A stretch of DNA of 64,000 nt from DSYU01 sp964437595 (GTDB lineage: Bacteria > Chloroflexota > Anaerolineae > Anaerolineales > Anaerolineaceae): positions 124,001 to 188,000 of the forward strand of contig CAYTHO010000001.1 of assembly GCA_964437595.1 (NCBI GenBank). Reading direction: 5' to 3'. The notes beneath the pieces were generated by a model that was not told the DNA's origin, made no database searches, and was given only the letters and a program-made list of their open reading frames with translations. Positions 1 to 9,232 of this stretch are shown in pieces. The number at the start of each line of letters is the position of its first letter. Position 1 is the stretch's first letter. The position numbers and the translations under genes were made by a program.

Positions 1-298
1 CCTCAAACTGCGAGGTAATCACCGTGGGTACAAAGCCGGTCACGCCGCTTTCTGGCAGCTTTACGGCTACTTTCGCCAGTGAAGTGGCATCGTTGGTGAA
101 GTCATATCCGTATGCGCCGTTTACCTGAATATCCAGAAAGCCAGGCGCTATGAAGCCATCCGTTAAAAGATCCGCGCCCGGGTCGCGCCCGGGCGTGATT
201 TTTTGAATGGTTTTACCAGAAAGATATAGGGTGGCTTCACTCGCCTGCCCATCGGGAAAAAGAACGGTTCCGCTGAGGGAGAATGTTGTTTGGGTCAT
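1..298 (-). CDS. nagA: N-acetylglucosamine-6-phosphate deacetylase, N-terminal part
   Basis: The reading frame starts with ATG at 298 and runs off the left edge, leaving 99 residues. It shows the amidohydrolase N-terminal beta-sandwich followed by the entry to the metal-dependent barrel. The segments GFIAPGFLDIQVNGAYG and GVTGFVPTVITS match the conserved NagA start, in which the family normally reads PGFID.QvNG and GvT.flPTliTS. NagA removes acetate from GlcNAc-6-phosphate in the cytoplasm during amino-sugar recycling. It follows the GH42 gene on the same strand with a 73-base gap, so the two are probably co-transcribed. The active-site metal residues lie outside the window. Confidence 0.85.
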   Translation of the reverse strand, partial: MTQTTFSLSGTVLFPDGQASEATLYLSGKTIQKITPGRDPGADLLTDGFIAPGFLDIQVNGAYGYDFTNDATSLAKVAVKLPESGVTGFVPTVITSQFE

Positions 299-371
299 GG
301 TCTGAATCCGGTCGCTCAATGATCAATAGCTACCGGAATTTTACCCCAAACAACAACTGTCCCGCTAAGAT

Positions 372-2432
372 TCATTTTCCTCTCAAGATTTCTATTCCGT
401 ACCCTTGCATCTCCAGCTTGCCGCTGACCGTCTCGCCCGTGACCAGGTTCTCATACTTTCGCCCATCCAGCTTGACGGTAACCTTGTCCGGGTTGAAGTT
501 CATCACAAAAATGAACTTGTTCGCGCCGTCTTCCCGCACCTGCGCGGTGACCCCGCCGGGCAGGTCCACGGGCAAAGCACGCATCAGTTTTAGATTAGCT
601 GCCAGCTTGCCATAGAAACCGTCCAGGAAGCGGGCATCGTACCGCGCTGCCATGTAATACGCCTGGCCTTTGCCGTAGGCATTCACGGTCAGCGCGGGTC
701 GCCCGGCGTAAAAATCACTTCCGAAGGTAGCCAGCACCTGAGCGGTTTCGGCGTGAATCAACGCGAAAAAGTCGCGCGCTTCATACGAGCCGCTCATGCC
801 CAGTGCATTATTCTTTTCCAGCACCACCCGGTTGCGTTCGGTGGGCGTGAGGGTATCCGTTTCCTCGTCCCAAATCCCCAGCACCTGGCGCAGGCCGCCG
901 CCCGGCCAGCCGCCCAGAAAGCACAGGTCGTTTTCATCCACCAGGCCGGTCCAATATGTGCTGACCAGCGTCCCGCCGTTCGCGGTGAATTTCTCTAACC
1001 GCTCGGCCACGCCCGGCTGCAGCATGTACAGCATGGGCGCAACCACTACCTTATAAGGCGAGAAATCGGCCCATTCGGGAATAATATCCACCGGGATGCC
1101 GCGTTCCCAGAAGGGCTGGTAGTGGGCCATGCACGTCTCGGGATAATTGCGCCGGTCGCGTCCCAGCGCGTTCATATCTTCAATGGCCCAGCGGTTCTCC
1201 CAATCGTAGATGATCGCCACCTCCGGTTTTACCGTGGTGCCAATCACCGGGTCGAGTTTCTTCAGCACCTCGCCCACCTCGGCGACATCTCGAAAAACCC
1301 GCGTGTGCTCGTGCCCCACGTGGTCCACTACCGCGCCGTGGAACTTCTCAGAGCTGCCGCGGCTCTTGCGCCACTGGAAATACTGCACCGTGTCCGATCC
1401 GTGCGCAACGGCCTGCAGGCTGCTCAACTTGTGCATTCCAGGCCGCTTGAGCTTGGGGATGGGCTGCCAGTTGGTGTTCGAGGGTGTCGATTCCATCAAC
1501 ATCCACGGCTTGCCGTTCTTCATCGACCGGTTCTGGTCGTGGACGAAAGCAATACGCGCTCCCAGTTCCGCATCCGAGCCGGTGGTATGCCACACCGGGT
1601 AGTTGTCCCAGGAAATGACATCCACTTCTTTCGCAAACCGCGGGTAATTAAGCCCAGGGTACAGCCCCATAAAGTTGGTTGTAATGGGCACATCCGGGGT
1701 GATCTCGCGCAGCGGTTCGATTTCGCATTTGTAAAAGTCAATGGTCTGGTCAGTGGTGTAGCGTTTCCAGTCCAGGTTCAGGCCGTGCAGCGACAGCTCG
1801 CCCATCGAACTGGGCGATTCGATTTGCTCCCAGTCCGTGTAGGTATGGCTCCAGAATGCCGCCCACCAGGCATGGTTGAGCTGCTCCAGGTCGTTGTTAT
1901 ATTTCTTGCGCAGCCATTTGCGGAAGGCCTGCTGGCACAGCTCGCAGTGACACTCGCCCCCGTACTCGTTAGAAATGTGCCATACCAGCAGCGCCGGGTG
2001 ATCCTTATACCGCTCGGCAAGTTTGCGGTTGATGGTTTGCACTTTTTCGCGGTAAACCGGCGAGGTCATGCAGTGGTTGTGGCGGCCTCCGTGCAAAATC
2101 CGCTGGCGTTCCTCAGTTACCCGCAGAACTTCCGGGTATTTGGCTGAGAGCCAGGCAGGTCGCGCTCCGGAGGGTGTAGCCAGCACGGCGTACCCGCCAT
2201 TTTCCACCAGCAGGTCCATGATTTTGTCCAGCCAGGAAAAGTCAAATTTTCCTTCCTCCGGTTCCAATCTTGTCCAGGCAAAAATCGCCGTGCTCATCGT
2301 ATTGCAGTTCGCCAGCTTCATCAGGCGCATATCTTCGCGCCAGACTTCTTCCGGCCACTGGTCAGGGTTGTAATCGCCGCCGTGAATAAAATGAGGAAAA
2401 CGCGGGTTAATCGGGGGAAATTTAGTTGGCAT
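372..2432 (-). CDS. Beta-galactosidase, glycoside hydrolase family 42
   Basis: This 686-residue protein has the usual GH42 length and layout: a TIM barrel, a trimerisation domain and a small C-terminal beta domain. The N-terminal GGDYNPDQWPEEVW is the family signature. The general acid is probably E156 in HISNEYGGE, and the nucleophile E314 in MLMESTPSN. C121, C161, C163 and C166 match the zinc-binding cysteines of many GH42 enzymes. No signal peptide is visible, so it probably cleaves galactosides in the cytoplasm. It lies upstream of nagA on the same strand. The start is the ATG at 2432; the Shine-Dalgarno there is weak. Substrate could be beta-galactosides or, less often, alpha-L-arabinosides. 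Confidence 0.93.
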   Translation of the reverse strand: MPTKFPPINPRFPHFIHGGDYNPDQWPEEVWREDMRLMKLANCNTMSTAIFAWTRLEPEEGKFDFSWLDKIMDLLVENGGYAVLATPSGARPAWLSAKYPEVLRVTEERQRILHGGRHNHCMTSPVYREKVQTINRKLAERYKDHPALLVWHISNEYGGECHCELCQQAFRKWLRKKYNNDLEQLNHAWWAAFWSHTYTDWEQIESPSSMGELSLHGLNLDWKRYTTDQTIDFYKCEIEPLREITPDVPITTNFMGLYPGLNYPRFAKEVDVISWDNYPVWHTTGSDAELGARIAFVHDQNRSMKNGKPWMLMESTPSNTNWQPIPKLKRPGMHKLSSLQAVAHGSDTVQYFQWRKSRGSSEKFHGAVVDHVGHEHTRVFRDVAEVGEVLKKLDPVIGTTVKPEVAIIYDWENRWAIEDMNALGRDRRNYPETCMAHYQPFWERGIPVDIIPEWADFSPYKVVVAPMLYMLQPGVAERLEKFTANGGTLVSTYWTGLVDENDLCFLGGWPGGGLRQVLGIWDEETDTLTPTERNRVVLEKNNALGMSGSYEARDFFALIHAETAQVLATFGSDFYAGRPALTVNAYGKGQAYYMAARYDARFLDGFYGKLAANLKLMRALPVDLPGGVTAQVREDGANKFIFVMNFNPDKVTVKLDGRKYENLVTGETVSGKLEMQGYGIEILRGK

Positions 2433-2562
2433 AAGAACCTGTTTGTTTATCGACGAGCATAGTGTTCAATCATAATTTTACACCCAAAGGCCCGCCGATA
2501 TCCGTTGAAGTATCGTTCGTATATCCTGGGCTGGGCAAAAGGCTTTCATCAGCGCTCTGGCT

Positions 2563-5500
2563 TCACGGCTTGCAGATAATGACCCACCGGGTTGTGTCTT
2601 TTCCCTTGTACAAGATAATTGCCAGGGAGGCATTCGTGTCGGAATAAACCTGGGTGTTGCTGACTGCTACTTGATCGATCGAGAAAACGCGGAACGTTTG
2701 TGTATCGCCGTTGCTTATATGCAGCGCAACCTCATCGCCCACCTGAAATGTTTTCACGACCGCTTCGGTCTGCGGGCTCCAGGGTATGGCGACTACCCGC
2801 CGCACCTCACTGCCTTCCAGCCACTCATTGGTTATCGGCTGCCATTCCCCATTAACGATCGTGCTTCGTTCCAAAGGGAAGTACCAGCCCCCAGGTAATG
2901 TCAGCCCGGTTGGGTGGGGCAGGTTGGATGCAATCGGTTGGGCTTCCACGGGCGGAGCTTCCTGGCCGCGCAGGATCATGGTTATGAAGTACGGTATGGC
3001 GGCGATCAAGGCAAGCACAACGATCGCGGCCTCGATCAGCAAAACCTTTTGCGAAGTTTTTCGATTGGCAAACCAGGATTTGAAATCTTTAGCGGGGATC
3101 TTGCTGGTCTCGTAATCAGCCAACTGTTCGAACTGTTCTGCTTGTTTCGCCCTGGGGCCCGCCCATTCCTCCTCGATGTCTGCTTCTTCGTTCCCCCAAT
3201 CGATTCTGTAAGCGTATGCCGAGTAGTCCATATCGCCCTCTTCATAGTCTTCCAGGGCAATAGCGCGCATATCCTGCACAGAAGTATCATTTTCGCTGCC
3301 GGGCTTCTGGCTTAAAATGGTCCCCAGCAGTTCTTCCTGGTCCGTTTCGCCTTTGGGCTGATCGAGCATTGCGGGTAGAAAATCTTCACCCGTTAAGAAG
3401 GTAGCTGCGTATTGATCTTCGTTCGAGGGCAGGGCCTTTTCTTCTGATCCATCTCCCCAAATCTCCTGCCGCAGATCTGCTCCAAGCCCGGTGCTGTCAG
3501 TATCAGCTCCTCTCCCCCAAATATCTTCTGGTGAAATGGGGAGATCCTGAGAGAAGGGTTCGCCTGTATCCTCACTGGCAGCGCCCCAGAGCAGTGCTTC
3601 GTCTTCGGGATAGAGTTCGTATCCGCTGATATCGCCGCCCATCTCCGCAGCCTTGCTGAACTTAACTTCTAGCCCGTGTAAGAAATCTTCTTGTTCCTGG
3701 GCAGTCTGAGCATCCGTAATATGTCCATCAGCGGCTTCTGGCGGTTTCTGATAGCTTGCCGACAGCCGTTCTTCCAATGCGCTTTCATCGGTGGTTTCCT
3801 CTTCTGCTCGCACACCAGGCAGGCCTAACAAATCTTCCTCGCTCGCCTGGTCTGGGAACGTTCCCCCTGTTTCGACACCCAGGCTGCGTTCCAGGCGGCC
3901 AGTAACCAGGGCATCGGAGATCTCTGAATCATCTGCCCGTTTTCCTCGCTCGCCTGGTTTCTTGAAGATTCCGGTGAAGAAATCACGTAGAGGCTGCGTT
4001 ACCCAGCGCGGAGTATATGGCTCAACGGGTGTCTGCTCCGCCCAGGTTTGGGCCTCCATTCCATCTGGATTAATTGCGTCGGTGCTGGTGTCTGGCGCCG
4101 TATCATCGTGCACCGACTCCTCGCGAATTTCCTCCATCCAATCCTGGTCGCGCAATGCAGCCTCTTCTTCGGCCACACCCAGGGCAGCAATGGCTCCGCT
4201 TTCTAACAGCGTAATGGGGTCTGTATCTCTCAGAGCGGCCTCTGGCTCTAACTCCGCACTGCTTTGCGCGTTTTCCTCGCTTTCCAGCAGTTGGGCGGCT
4301 TCGCCGTCTGATTCGGGTAGTTCGCTCCACGCCTCTGCTGGGGCGGTTGGTAGGGGTTCCTCAATAGGTGCGCTGCCTGATTTCCCGCTGGATGGGCTCT
4401 CGCCGATCTCTAAATCCGGCGCTGCGCCCAGCCAGCCAGCAGTTGGCTCTTTGCCTGTCTCGGCATCCGCCTCCCAACCCAACCGTCCGGTGAGAACCTG
4501 ATCGGAGATTTCCGCTTCCGGTTCTTCGTCTAATCGGCGGGTAACCAGGTCGCGCGAGTATTGCGGTTTGGGTTCCCCGCTTTGCGCGCCTGCCAGCGGT
4601 TTTCCTGGCATATCCGTCTCTTCTTCCGCATCCAGCCTGCGGGTCACCAGGTTGTCAGGAAATGCTGGCCTTTGCGTACTGCCTAACCGCCCGGCAAAAA
4701 ATGCATCATCCAAGTCCGCTTCATCGAGCGGGCGCGTATCCAGGTCTCGGGGGGCTTCAGGTCTGGTAGCTGTACCGGTTTGCTCTGCGGATTCGCCCCC
4801 TGACTGGCTCGAGATCAGGTCGGCAGGGGGTTCTGGCTCGTCATCCAATGGGCGGGTCACCAATCCGCCTGGAATTTCCGGCCTGAGCCCTTGCCCGAGT
4901 GGCCCTGTAAGAAGGTCGCCGGAAGGCTCTTCATCCTCAGGTTTCCCCAGCCGGCCCGTAAGCAGGCTGTCGGGCAGTTCGGATTCCGGCTCCTGGCCCA
5001 ACCTTCCAGTGCGTATGGAATCCGCAACCTCATCCTCGGTTTCTACATCATCCAACCGGCGGGTTACCATATCACCTGGCTGTTCAAGCCTCGCTTCGCT
5101 GTCCAGCCTGCCGGTGAGGAGATTTTCGGGAACTTCCGTTTCCGGCGCCTGGCCCAGCCGCCCGGTAAGCATATCGGACGGAGGCTCATTTTTAGGCTCT
5201 GCGCTTAATCTACCGGTGAGTAAGCTGTCAGGAATCTCGGTATCTGGCGCCTGGCCCAATCGTCCGGTAAGCAGGTTGTCGGGGATTTCATCTTCTGGCA
5301 CGGGGCCTAATCTACCAGTGAGCAGGTTGTCTGGCGCTTCCGCATCTGGAGCCAGGCCCAGCCTGCCCGTAAGCAAATTGTCCGGAATTTCTTCTTCCTG
5401 GCCCTTTCCCAACCGGCCAGTGAGTAAGCTGTCGGATTCCGCCTCGGGCGCTGAACCCAGCCGGCCTGTTAGCAGTTGGTCCTGCGTGTCTTGCTCAGAC

Positions 5501-6003
5501 AGGCTGCCTAATCTGCCGGTTAGCAGCTCATCCGGCATGATTTCTGGTAATGCTGTGCTGTCTAGCCGCCCAGTGTGGATCTCGCTCGGGGTGCTTGGCG
5601 ATACCTTGCTCAGCCGTCCGGTGAGAAGCTCATCGGAAATATCTGAATCCTCATCCCACACCAGGCGTCCGGTGGGTACATTTTCAGCAAGCCTGGGCTG
5701 CTGGGACTCTGAGATAAACGCCTCCTCGCTTCTGGGCTGGTCCGGTTCTCGCAGCGTTCCGGTTACCCTGCGCAGTGTTCGGGTAATTCTCTGGAGCAGG
5801 CTGTCGGTCCGGCGTTTTACTTTGGTGCTTTCTTCACTGACCAGGGTCTGGCGTATTTCAGAGACGTAATCACCGGGTTCGCCTGAGGAAACAGGGGACT
5901 TTTTTACCGCCTGAGGTTTTTCTTCGGAGAGTCCCGGTTCTGTATCAGAGTTCGGTTCGCCGGGTGATTTGGTAAATCTTGGGTCTTGCGGGTCGATAGT
6001 CAT
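2563..6003 (-). CDS. Large acidic LTGRL-repeat membrane protein with a sortase-like outer domain
   Basis: I do not recognise a named family for this 1146-residue protein. Residues about 95-545 carry about 23 copies of a degenerate repeat of roughly 17 residues. Its core is LLTGRLG or LVTRRLD, followed by a Pro/Glu/Asp-rich linker such as APDAEAPDN. The Thr and Leu of the core are nearly invariant, while codons vary between copies. A further acidic stretch leads to one membrane helix at about 987-1011. About 135 residues then follow, probably outside the cell if the N-terminus is cytoplasmic. This end contains VGDEVALHI and LAIILYKG..TTRWVIICKP, which resemble sortase strands without the catalytic His and Cys in place. 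It is last in a four-gene operon, 18 bases after the transglycosylase-like gene. Confidence 0.75.
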   Translation of the reverse strand: MTIDPQDPRFTKSPGEPNSDTEPGLSEEKPQAVKKSPVSSGEPGDYVSEIRQTLVSEESTKVKRRTDSLLQRITRTLRRVTGTLREPDQPRSEEAFISESQQPRLAENVPTGRLVWDEDSDISDELLTGRLSKVSPSTPSEIHTGRLDSTALPEIMPDELLTGRLGSLSEQDTQDQLLTGRLGSAPEAESDSLLTGRLGKGQEEEIPDNLLTGRLGLAPDAEAPDNLLTGRLGPVPEDEIPDNLLTGRLGQAPDTEIPDSLLTGRLSAEPKNEPPSDMLTGRLGQAPETEVPENLLTGRLDSEARLEQPGDMVTRRLDDVETEDEVADSIRTGRLGQEPESELPDSLLTGRLGKPEDEEPSGDLLTGPLGQGLRPEIPGGLVTRPLDDEPEPPADLISSQSGGESAEQTGTATRPEAPRDLDTRPLDEADLDDAFFAGRLGSTQRPAFPDNLVTRRLDAEEETDMPGKPLAGAQSGEPKPQYSRDLVTRRLDEEPEAEISDQVLTGRLGWEADAETGKEPTAGWLGAAPDLEIGESPSSGKSGSAPIEEPLPTAPAEAWSELPESDGEAAQLLESEENAQSSAELEPEAALRDTDPITLLESGAIAALGVAEEEAALRDQDWMEEIREESVHDDTAPDTSTDAINPDGMEAQTWAEQTPVEPYTPRWVTQPLRDFFTGIFKKPGERGKRADDSEISDALVTGRLERSLGVETGGTFPDQASEEDLLGLPGVRAEEETTDESALEERLSASYQKPPEAADGHITDAQTAQEQEDFLHGLEVKFSKAAEMGGDISGYELYPEDEALLWGAASEDTGEPFSQDLPISPEDIWGRGADTDSTGLGADLRQEIWGDGSEEKALPSNEDQYAATFLTGEDFLPAMLDQPKGETDQEELLGTILSQKPGSENDTSVQDMRAIALEDYEEGDMDYSAYAYRIDWGNEEADIEEEWAGPRAKQAEQFEQLADYETSKIPAKDFKSWFANRKTSQKVLLIEAAIVVLALIAAIPYFITMILRGQEAPPVEAQPIASNLPHPTGLTLPGGWYFPLERSTIVNGEWQPITNEWLEGSEVRRVVAIPWSPQTEAVVKTFQVGDEVALHISNGDTQTFRVFSIDQVAVSNTQVYSDTNASLAIILYKGKDTTRWVIICKP

Positions 6004-6021
6004 ACGGCTTCGCCAATCTCC

Positions 6022-7986
6022 TTAAGGTAGCGCGGTAGGCATGGGCGGTTGTTCAAGGCGGAAGATGATGGGGATTTCACCATCTCGCGTCACGCGAACC
6101 TTCTGCGAGCGATACACATCTGGCAGTGCAACCAGCACTTCAGAGTCTACCGGAAATCCGGTCAAATCAATCACTGCCTGGCCATTTTCCGTGGCAGTGC
6201 TGATCACCTGGCCATCTGTGAAGGTTGCTGTTACGCGCATGCCGTCAATATTTTCTTCGGATTCGGGATAGTAGTTCTGGTTGCGGTCCACGTAGACCAG
6301 AACGCGGATGTGGCTCAAAGAGGGAATTGGGGTCGGTGTGGGGGTCGCTGCCGGGCGAGTAGGTGTTGGGATGATCTCAAAAGCAGCCAGTGTAACCGGG
6401 CGGGCGCGATCTTCTGTCAGGCGATGCGCATCAAATGTATTGAGGGCTTTCCACACTTCTTCAACATAAAGAAGCGACCCCGGGCAGCCCAGGTAAGCGG
6501 AGACATATCTCCAGTCGTCCGGTTGCTGGTTGATATCCGTAAAGTCGAGGGCTTCCTTCAAACATTGATAGCCGCTGTGGTAGGAAACCAGCGTAAAACG
6601 CCAGAGGTCTTCGTAAGAAGGCTTCGTGCCGTAGCGTCCCATCAGGTAATTGACCTGGAGACAGTTAGACCGCAGTGTTCGGGCAATGATAGGGATGCTT
6701 TCATACGCAACTTCTTCATCAATGCCGCGCGGGCAGCTAGGGCATTCAGCATTTACGGCGCGTACCAGGCCGCCGCGCATGGTAGCCTGCATCCATGCAG
6801 AAAGCCTGCCATAGATCTTACTGCAGTCATAAACCAGGCCGCTACAAATGGTAGAAAAAAGGTCATTGTCCCAGCGCAGAGCCACATCGGCTCCGCTCTG
6901 GCTGATCTGCCCCAACCCAAACTCGTTATAAATATGCCTTGCATTTCCTGGCCAAAACTGTGATTCCTGGGCGATCACCGTCTTTATCAGGCGCGGGGGA
7001 ACTCCCAGGCTGCGGCCTGCTTCCCAAATCGCCACATCGTAGTGATTCTGCCAGTCAATCACGGCCTGTGTCGAGGCGTTTAAGCCACAGGTATTGGCCG
7101 CGCCGCTGGTCATTAAACCGCCCCCCGGGCATTCGCTTGCGCTGACAATACCGGTGCTCAAGAGTTTCCCCGCCAGGTACTGGTAGGATTTATTGGTATT
7201 TAGTTCTTCCGGTGTTACTGGAAAACTGGCCCAGGCGGGCAGGTTTGTTTGTGATAGTCCCCAGGCCAGCCCGCACGCATCGCGGAACAGGGTGGCTGGA
7301 ACAACCGATGCAAGCTCAAGGGTTGAAACGTTCTCTTTGTGCGAGACGATCAGCACGGCCTGCTTGTGCTTGCTATCATCACCCAGGCTTGAGGTAGCCC
7401 AAAACTCCAGGTTTGAATCACCTTTTATAGGCACCTGGCAGCGCTCCGAAGGGCAGGTGAATGCCACGCCGTTCAACACCCCCGCAATGCTGTTGATCCG
7501 CTGGCCAAATACCGGCTCATATGCCGCGATGATGGCGTAATACGGCGCGCTCTGGTTAGGTGGAACGGTGATATTAACAATAATTTCTGGCAGCGGCACC
7601 TTTATGGTGCGGGACAGTTCTTGCGTGGCAAGAAACCGCCAGGTCACGCTTCGAAAAAAATCGGCTAAATTAAAGGGAACGCGTGTTGGTTGGGGCGTGC
7701 CCTCTGGCACTGGAGTGGGTGAAGCCGGGAAAATATCATCCGCGCAAATCTGGATCGTCTCTTCATTCGACGGGCGGGTTGGGTGATTGACGATTGCCTG
7801 GCAGATGATACGGCCATCCTGGTTTGAGACCAGTTCCCAGATATATTGGGTGGTCTGAACCTCCTCCATTCTGAAGCGGCTTGTATTACCATCCTCAGCA
7901 TATGACCCCTCTATTCCGAGTATCAGTAACGCGGAAATGGCCAGGAGGACGCCCCAAGTCAGCACCCGGCGGTTCATACGCCTCAC
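6022..7986 (-). CDS. Secreted lytic-transglycosylase-like protein with a C-terminal SdrD-B-like domain
   Basis: The 654-residue protein begins with a signal-anchor segment (residues about 8-27). A domain at about 305-400 matches the SLT (lysozyme-like) fold: LIKTVIAQESQFWPGN, with E341 as the likely catalytic Glu, followed by NEFGLGQIS. SLT enzymes cleave peptidoglycan glycan strands. A Pro/Thr linker then leads to a segment at about 570-635 (VLVYVDRNQNYYPESEENI) that resembles Ca-binding Cna-B/SdrD-B beta domains. The gene overlaps the preceding receiver/ATPase gene by four bases (GTGA), suggesting translational coupling. ATG at 7977 is an alternative start. Eight of the nine cysteines lie in the probable exported part, so disulfides are possible. 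Substrate cleavage is inferred only. Confidence 0.72.
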   Translation of the reverse strand: MRRMNRRVLTWGVLLAISALLILGIEGSYAEDGNTSRFRMEEVQTTQYIWELVSNQDGRIICQAIVNHPTRPSNEETIQICADDIFPASPTPVPEGTPQPTRVPFNLADFFRSVTWRFLATQELSRTIKVPLPEIIVNITVPPNQSAPYYAIIAAYEPVFGQRINSIAGVLNGVAFTCPSERCQVPIKGDSNLEFWATSSLGDDSKHKQAVLIVSHKENVSTLELASVVPATLFRDACGLAWGLSQTNLPAWASFPVTPEELNTNKSYQYLAGKLLSTGIVSASECPGGGLMTSGAANTCGLNASTQAVIDWQNHYDVAIWEAGRSLGVPPRLIKTVIAQESQFWPGNARHIYNEFGLGQISQSGADVALRWDNDLFSTICSGLVYDCSKIYGRLSAWMQATMRGGLVRAVNAECPSCPRGIDEEVAYESIPIIARTLRSNCLQVNYLMGRYGTKPSYEDLWRFTLVSYHSGYQCLKEALDFTDINQQPDDWRYVSAYLGCPGSLLYVEEVWKALNTFDAHRLTEDRARPVTLAAFEIIPTPTRPAATPTPTPIPSLSHIRVLVYVDRNQNYYPESEENIDGMRVTATFTDGQVISTATENGQAVIDLTGFPVDSEVLVALPDVYRSQKVRVTRDGEIPIIFRLEQPPMPTALP

Positions 7987-9194
7987 TTCTTGCTCGTAAT
8001 GCGGCTGGTGACACGTTTCCAGACCGCAGTAGGGGCGGCCGGCGGAATATTCTTTAAGGACTCCTTGCTCATCTTATACGCGACATCTTCAAAGAAAGCT
8101 GTAACAGGCGAATCTGGTGTGCTTTTCACAACCGGCTCGCCAAAGTTAATCGCGCGTGTGAATTCATTCCCCGCATAAGGGATAATGTATTTTATCGGTC
8201 GTTTCAGAACGCGTTCTACCTGTCCGACTTTGATCCCTGACTGCGGTTGGATGTTGTTGAGGACAGGATAAACTTTATCCAGGGAATAATTCAGTTTATC
8301 GTATATGTTCAAAGCGCAAACAGCCGCGCGGATCGAGGCCATCTCGGGCGTCAGAGTCATCAACACCTGATCCGCGCAGTTGAGCATATGGATGGCGATG
8401 TTGCTGAAATCATGCGGCGTATCGATGACGATAAATTCATAGATATTCCGCAAGCCTTCCAATATGGTCTGCCAGACCTCATCGCTGAAGGAATCGACGG
8501 CAATCGGAAAAGACGGCGCCGCGATAAAATCCAATCCACTGGGGTGTTTGCTCGTCAGGCTCTCAACAACATTGGAATCGATGTCGTTGATGTTGATATC
8601 ACTCAGGTCTTCCCAGGTGTGAATTGGCGATGCGTTCAACATCAATGCGACCTGGCCAGCATTAAGCACTGCATCAATGACCAGGGTGGGGCGCTCCCAG
8701 AGGCGGTACATGGCCATTGCCATATTTACCGCCACACTTGAGCAGCCAGTCCCCCCTCGCAGGCTGTGTATGGTCATCACCATTGCCTGGTCTTTGACCT
8801 CTTTCTGGCGGACCATGCGCAGCGCCTCGCCGCGCCGGACCAGCATTCCTACCCGGGCAACCAGTTCTTCTGGTTGGAAAGGCTTGCTCAGGTAATCATC
8901 CGCGCCAACTTCAAATGCTTTGAGCTTGTTGCTCAGGTCAGCCTGGCTGGTTAGGAAAATCAGCGGAATGTTTTCAAAACGCGGGTCGCGGCGCAGCCGT
9001 TGAGCAACCTCGTATCCCGAGAGGTCAGGCAGGCGCACATCGGTGATGATCAGATCAGGATTAAAAAGGGGAACGGTCTTCAAACCGTCCATCCCAGTTC
9101 TTGCGTATTCCACCTCATAGCCATGCGGCTTGAGGGCGTGAACGATCATCTTATAATAGATGGGCTCATCGTCAATTAATAAAACCCGTGCCAT
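7983..9194 (-). CDS. Response regulator fused to a CpaE/TadZ-like ParA ATPase
   Basis: Residues 1-120 are a receiver domain with D8, D9, the phospho-acceptor D52 (IITDVRLPD) and the SKPF lysine. After a short linker, residues about 140-400 form a ParA/MinD-type domain. Its Walker A region reads SLRGGTGCSSVAVN, and later segments are FIVIDTPHDFS and VLNNIQPQSGI. The RGGxGxSS form lacks the two signature lysines of true ParA, as is common in CpaE/TadZ proteins that localise Tad pilus machines. No other tad genes lie in this window. An AGAGGT ribosome site precedes the ATG. It sits 38 bases after the hybrid kinase and is likely its phosphorylation target. It could position an envelope complex made with the next two genes. 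Confidence 0.85.
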   Translation of the reverse strand: MARVLLIDDEPIYYKMIVHALKPHGYEVEYARTGMDGLKTVPLFNPDLIITDVRLPDLSGYEVAQRLRRDPRFENIPLIFLTSQADLSNKLKAFEVGADDYLSKPFQPEELVARVGMLVRRGEALRMVRQKEVKDQAMVMTIHSLRGGTGCSSVAVNMAMAMYRLWERPTLVIDAVLNAGQVALMLNASPIHTWEDLSDININDIDSNVVESLTSKHPSGLDFIAAPSFPIAVDSFSDEVWQTILEGLRNIYEFIVIDTPHDFSNIAIHMLNCADQVLMTLTPEMASIRAAVCALNIYDKLNYSLDKVYPVLNNIQPQSGIKVGQVERVLKRPIKYIIPYAGNEFTRAINFGEPVVKSTPDSPVTAFFEDVAYKMSKESLKNIPPAAPTAVWKRVTSRITSKK

Positions 9195-9232
9195 GGATCG
9201 ACCTCTTCGTTATTGCGTTTCTACCTAATCCC

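Noticed and set aside
1122..2147. A 341-codon plus-strand frame opposite the GH42 gene
   Set aside because: No recognisable motif or ribosome site, and the GH42 catalytic residues are on the other strand.
4568..5869. A 433-codon open frame on the plus strand opposite the repeat protein
   Set aside because: It is a low-complexity Ser/Pro/Arg product of the repeat DNA read backwards; the minus-strand frame is longer, has a membrane helix and fits the operon.
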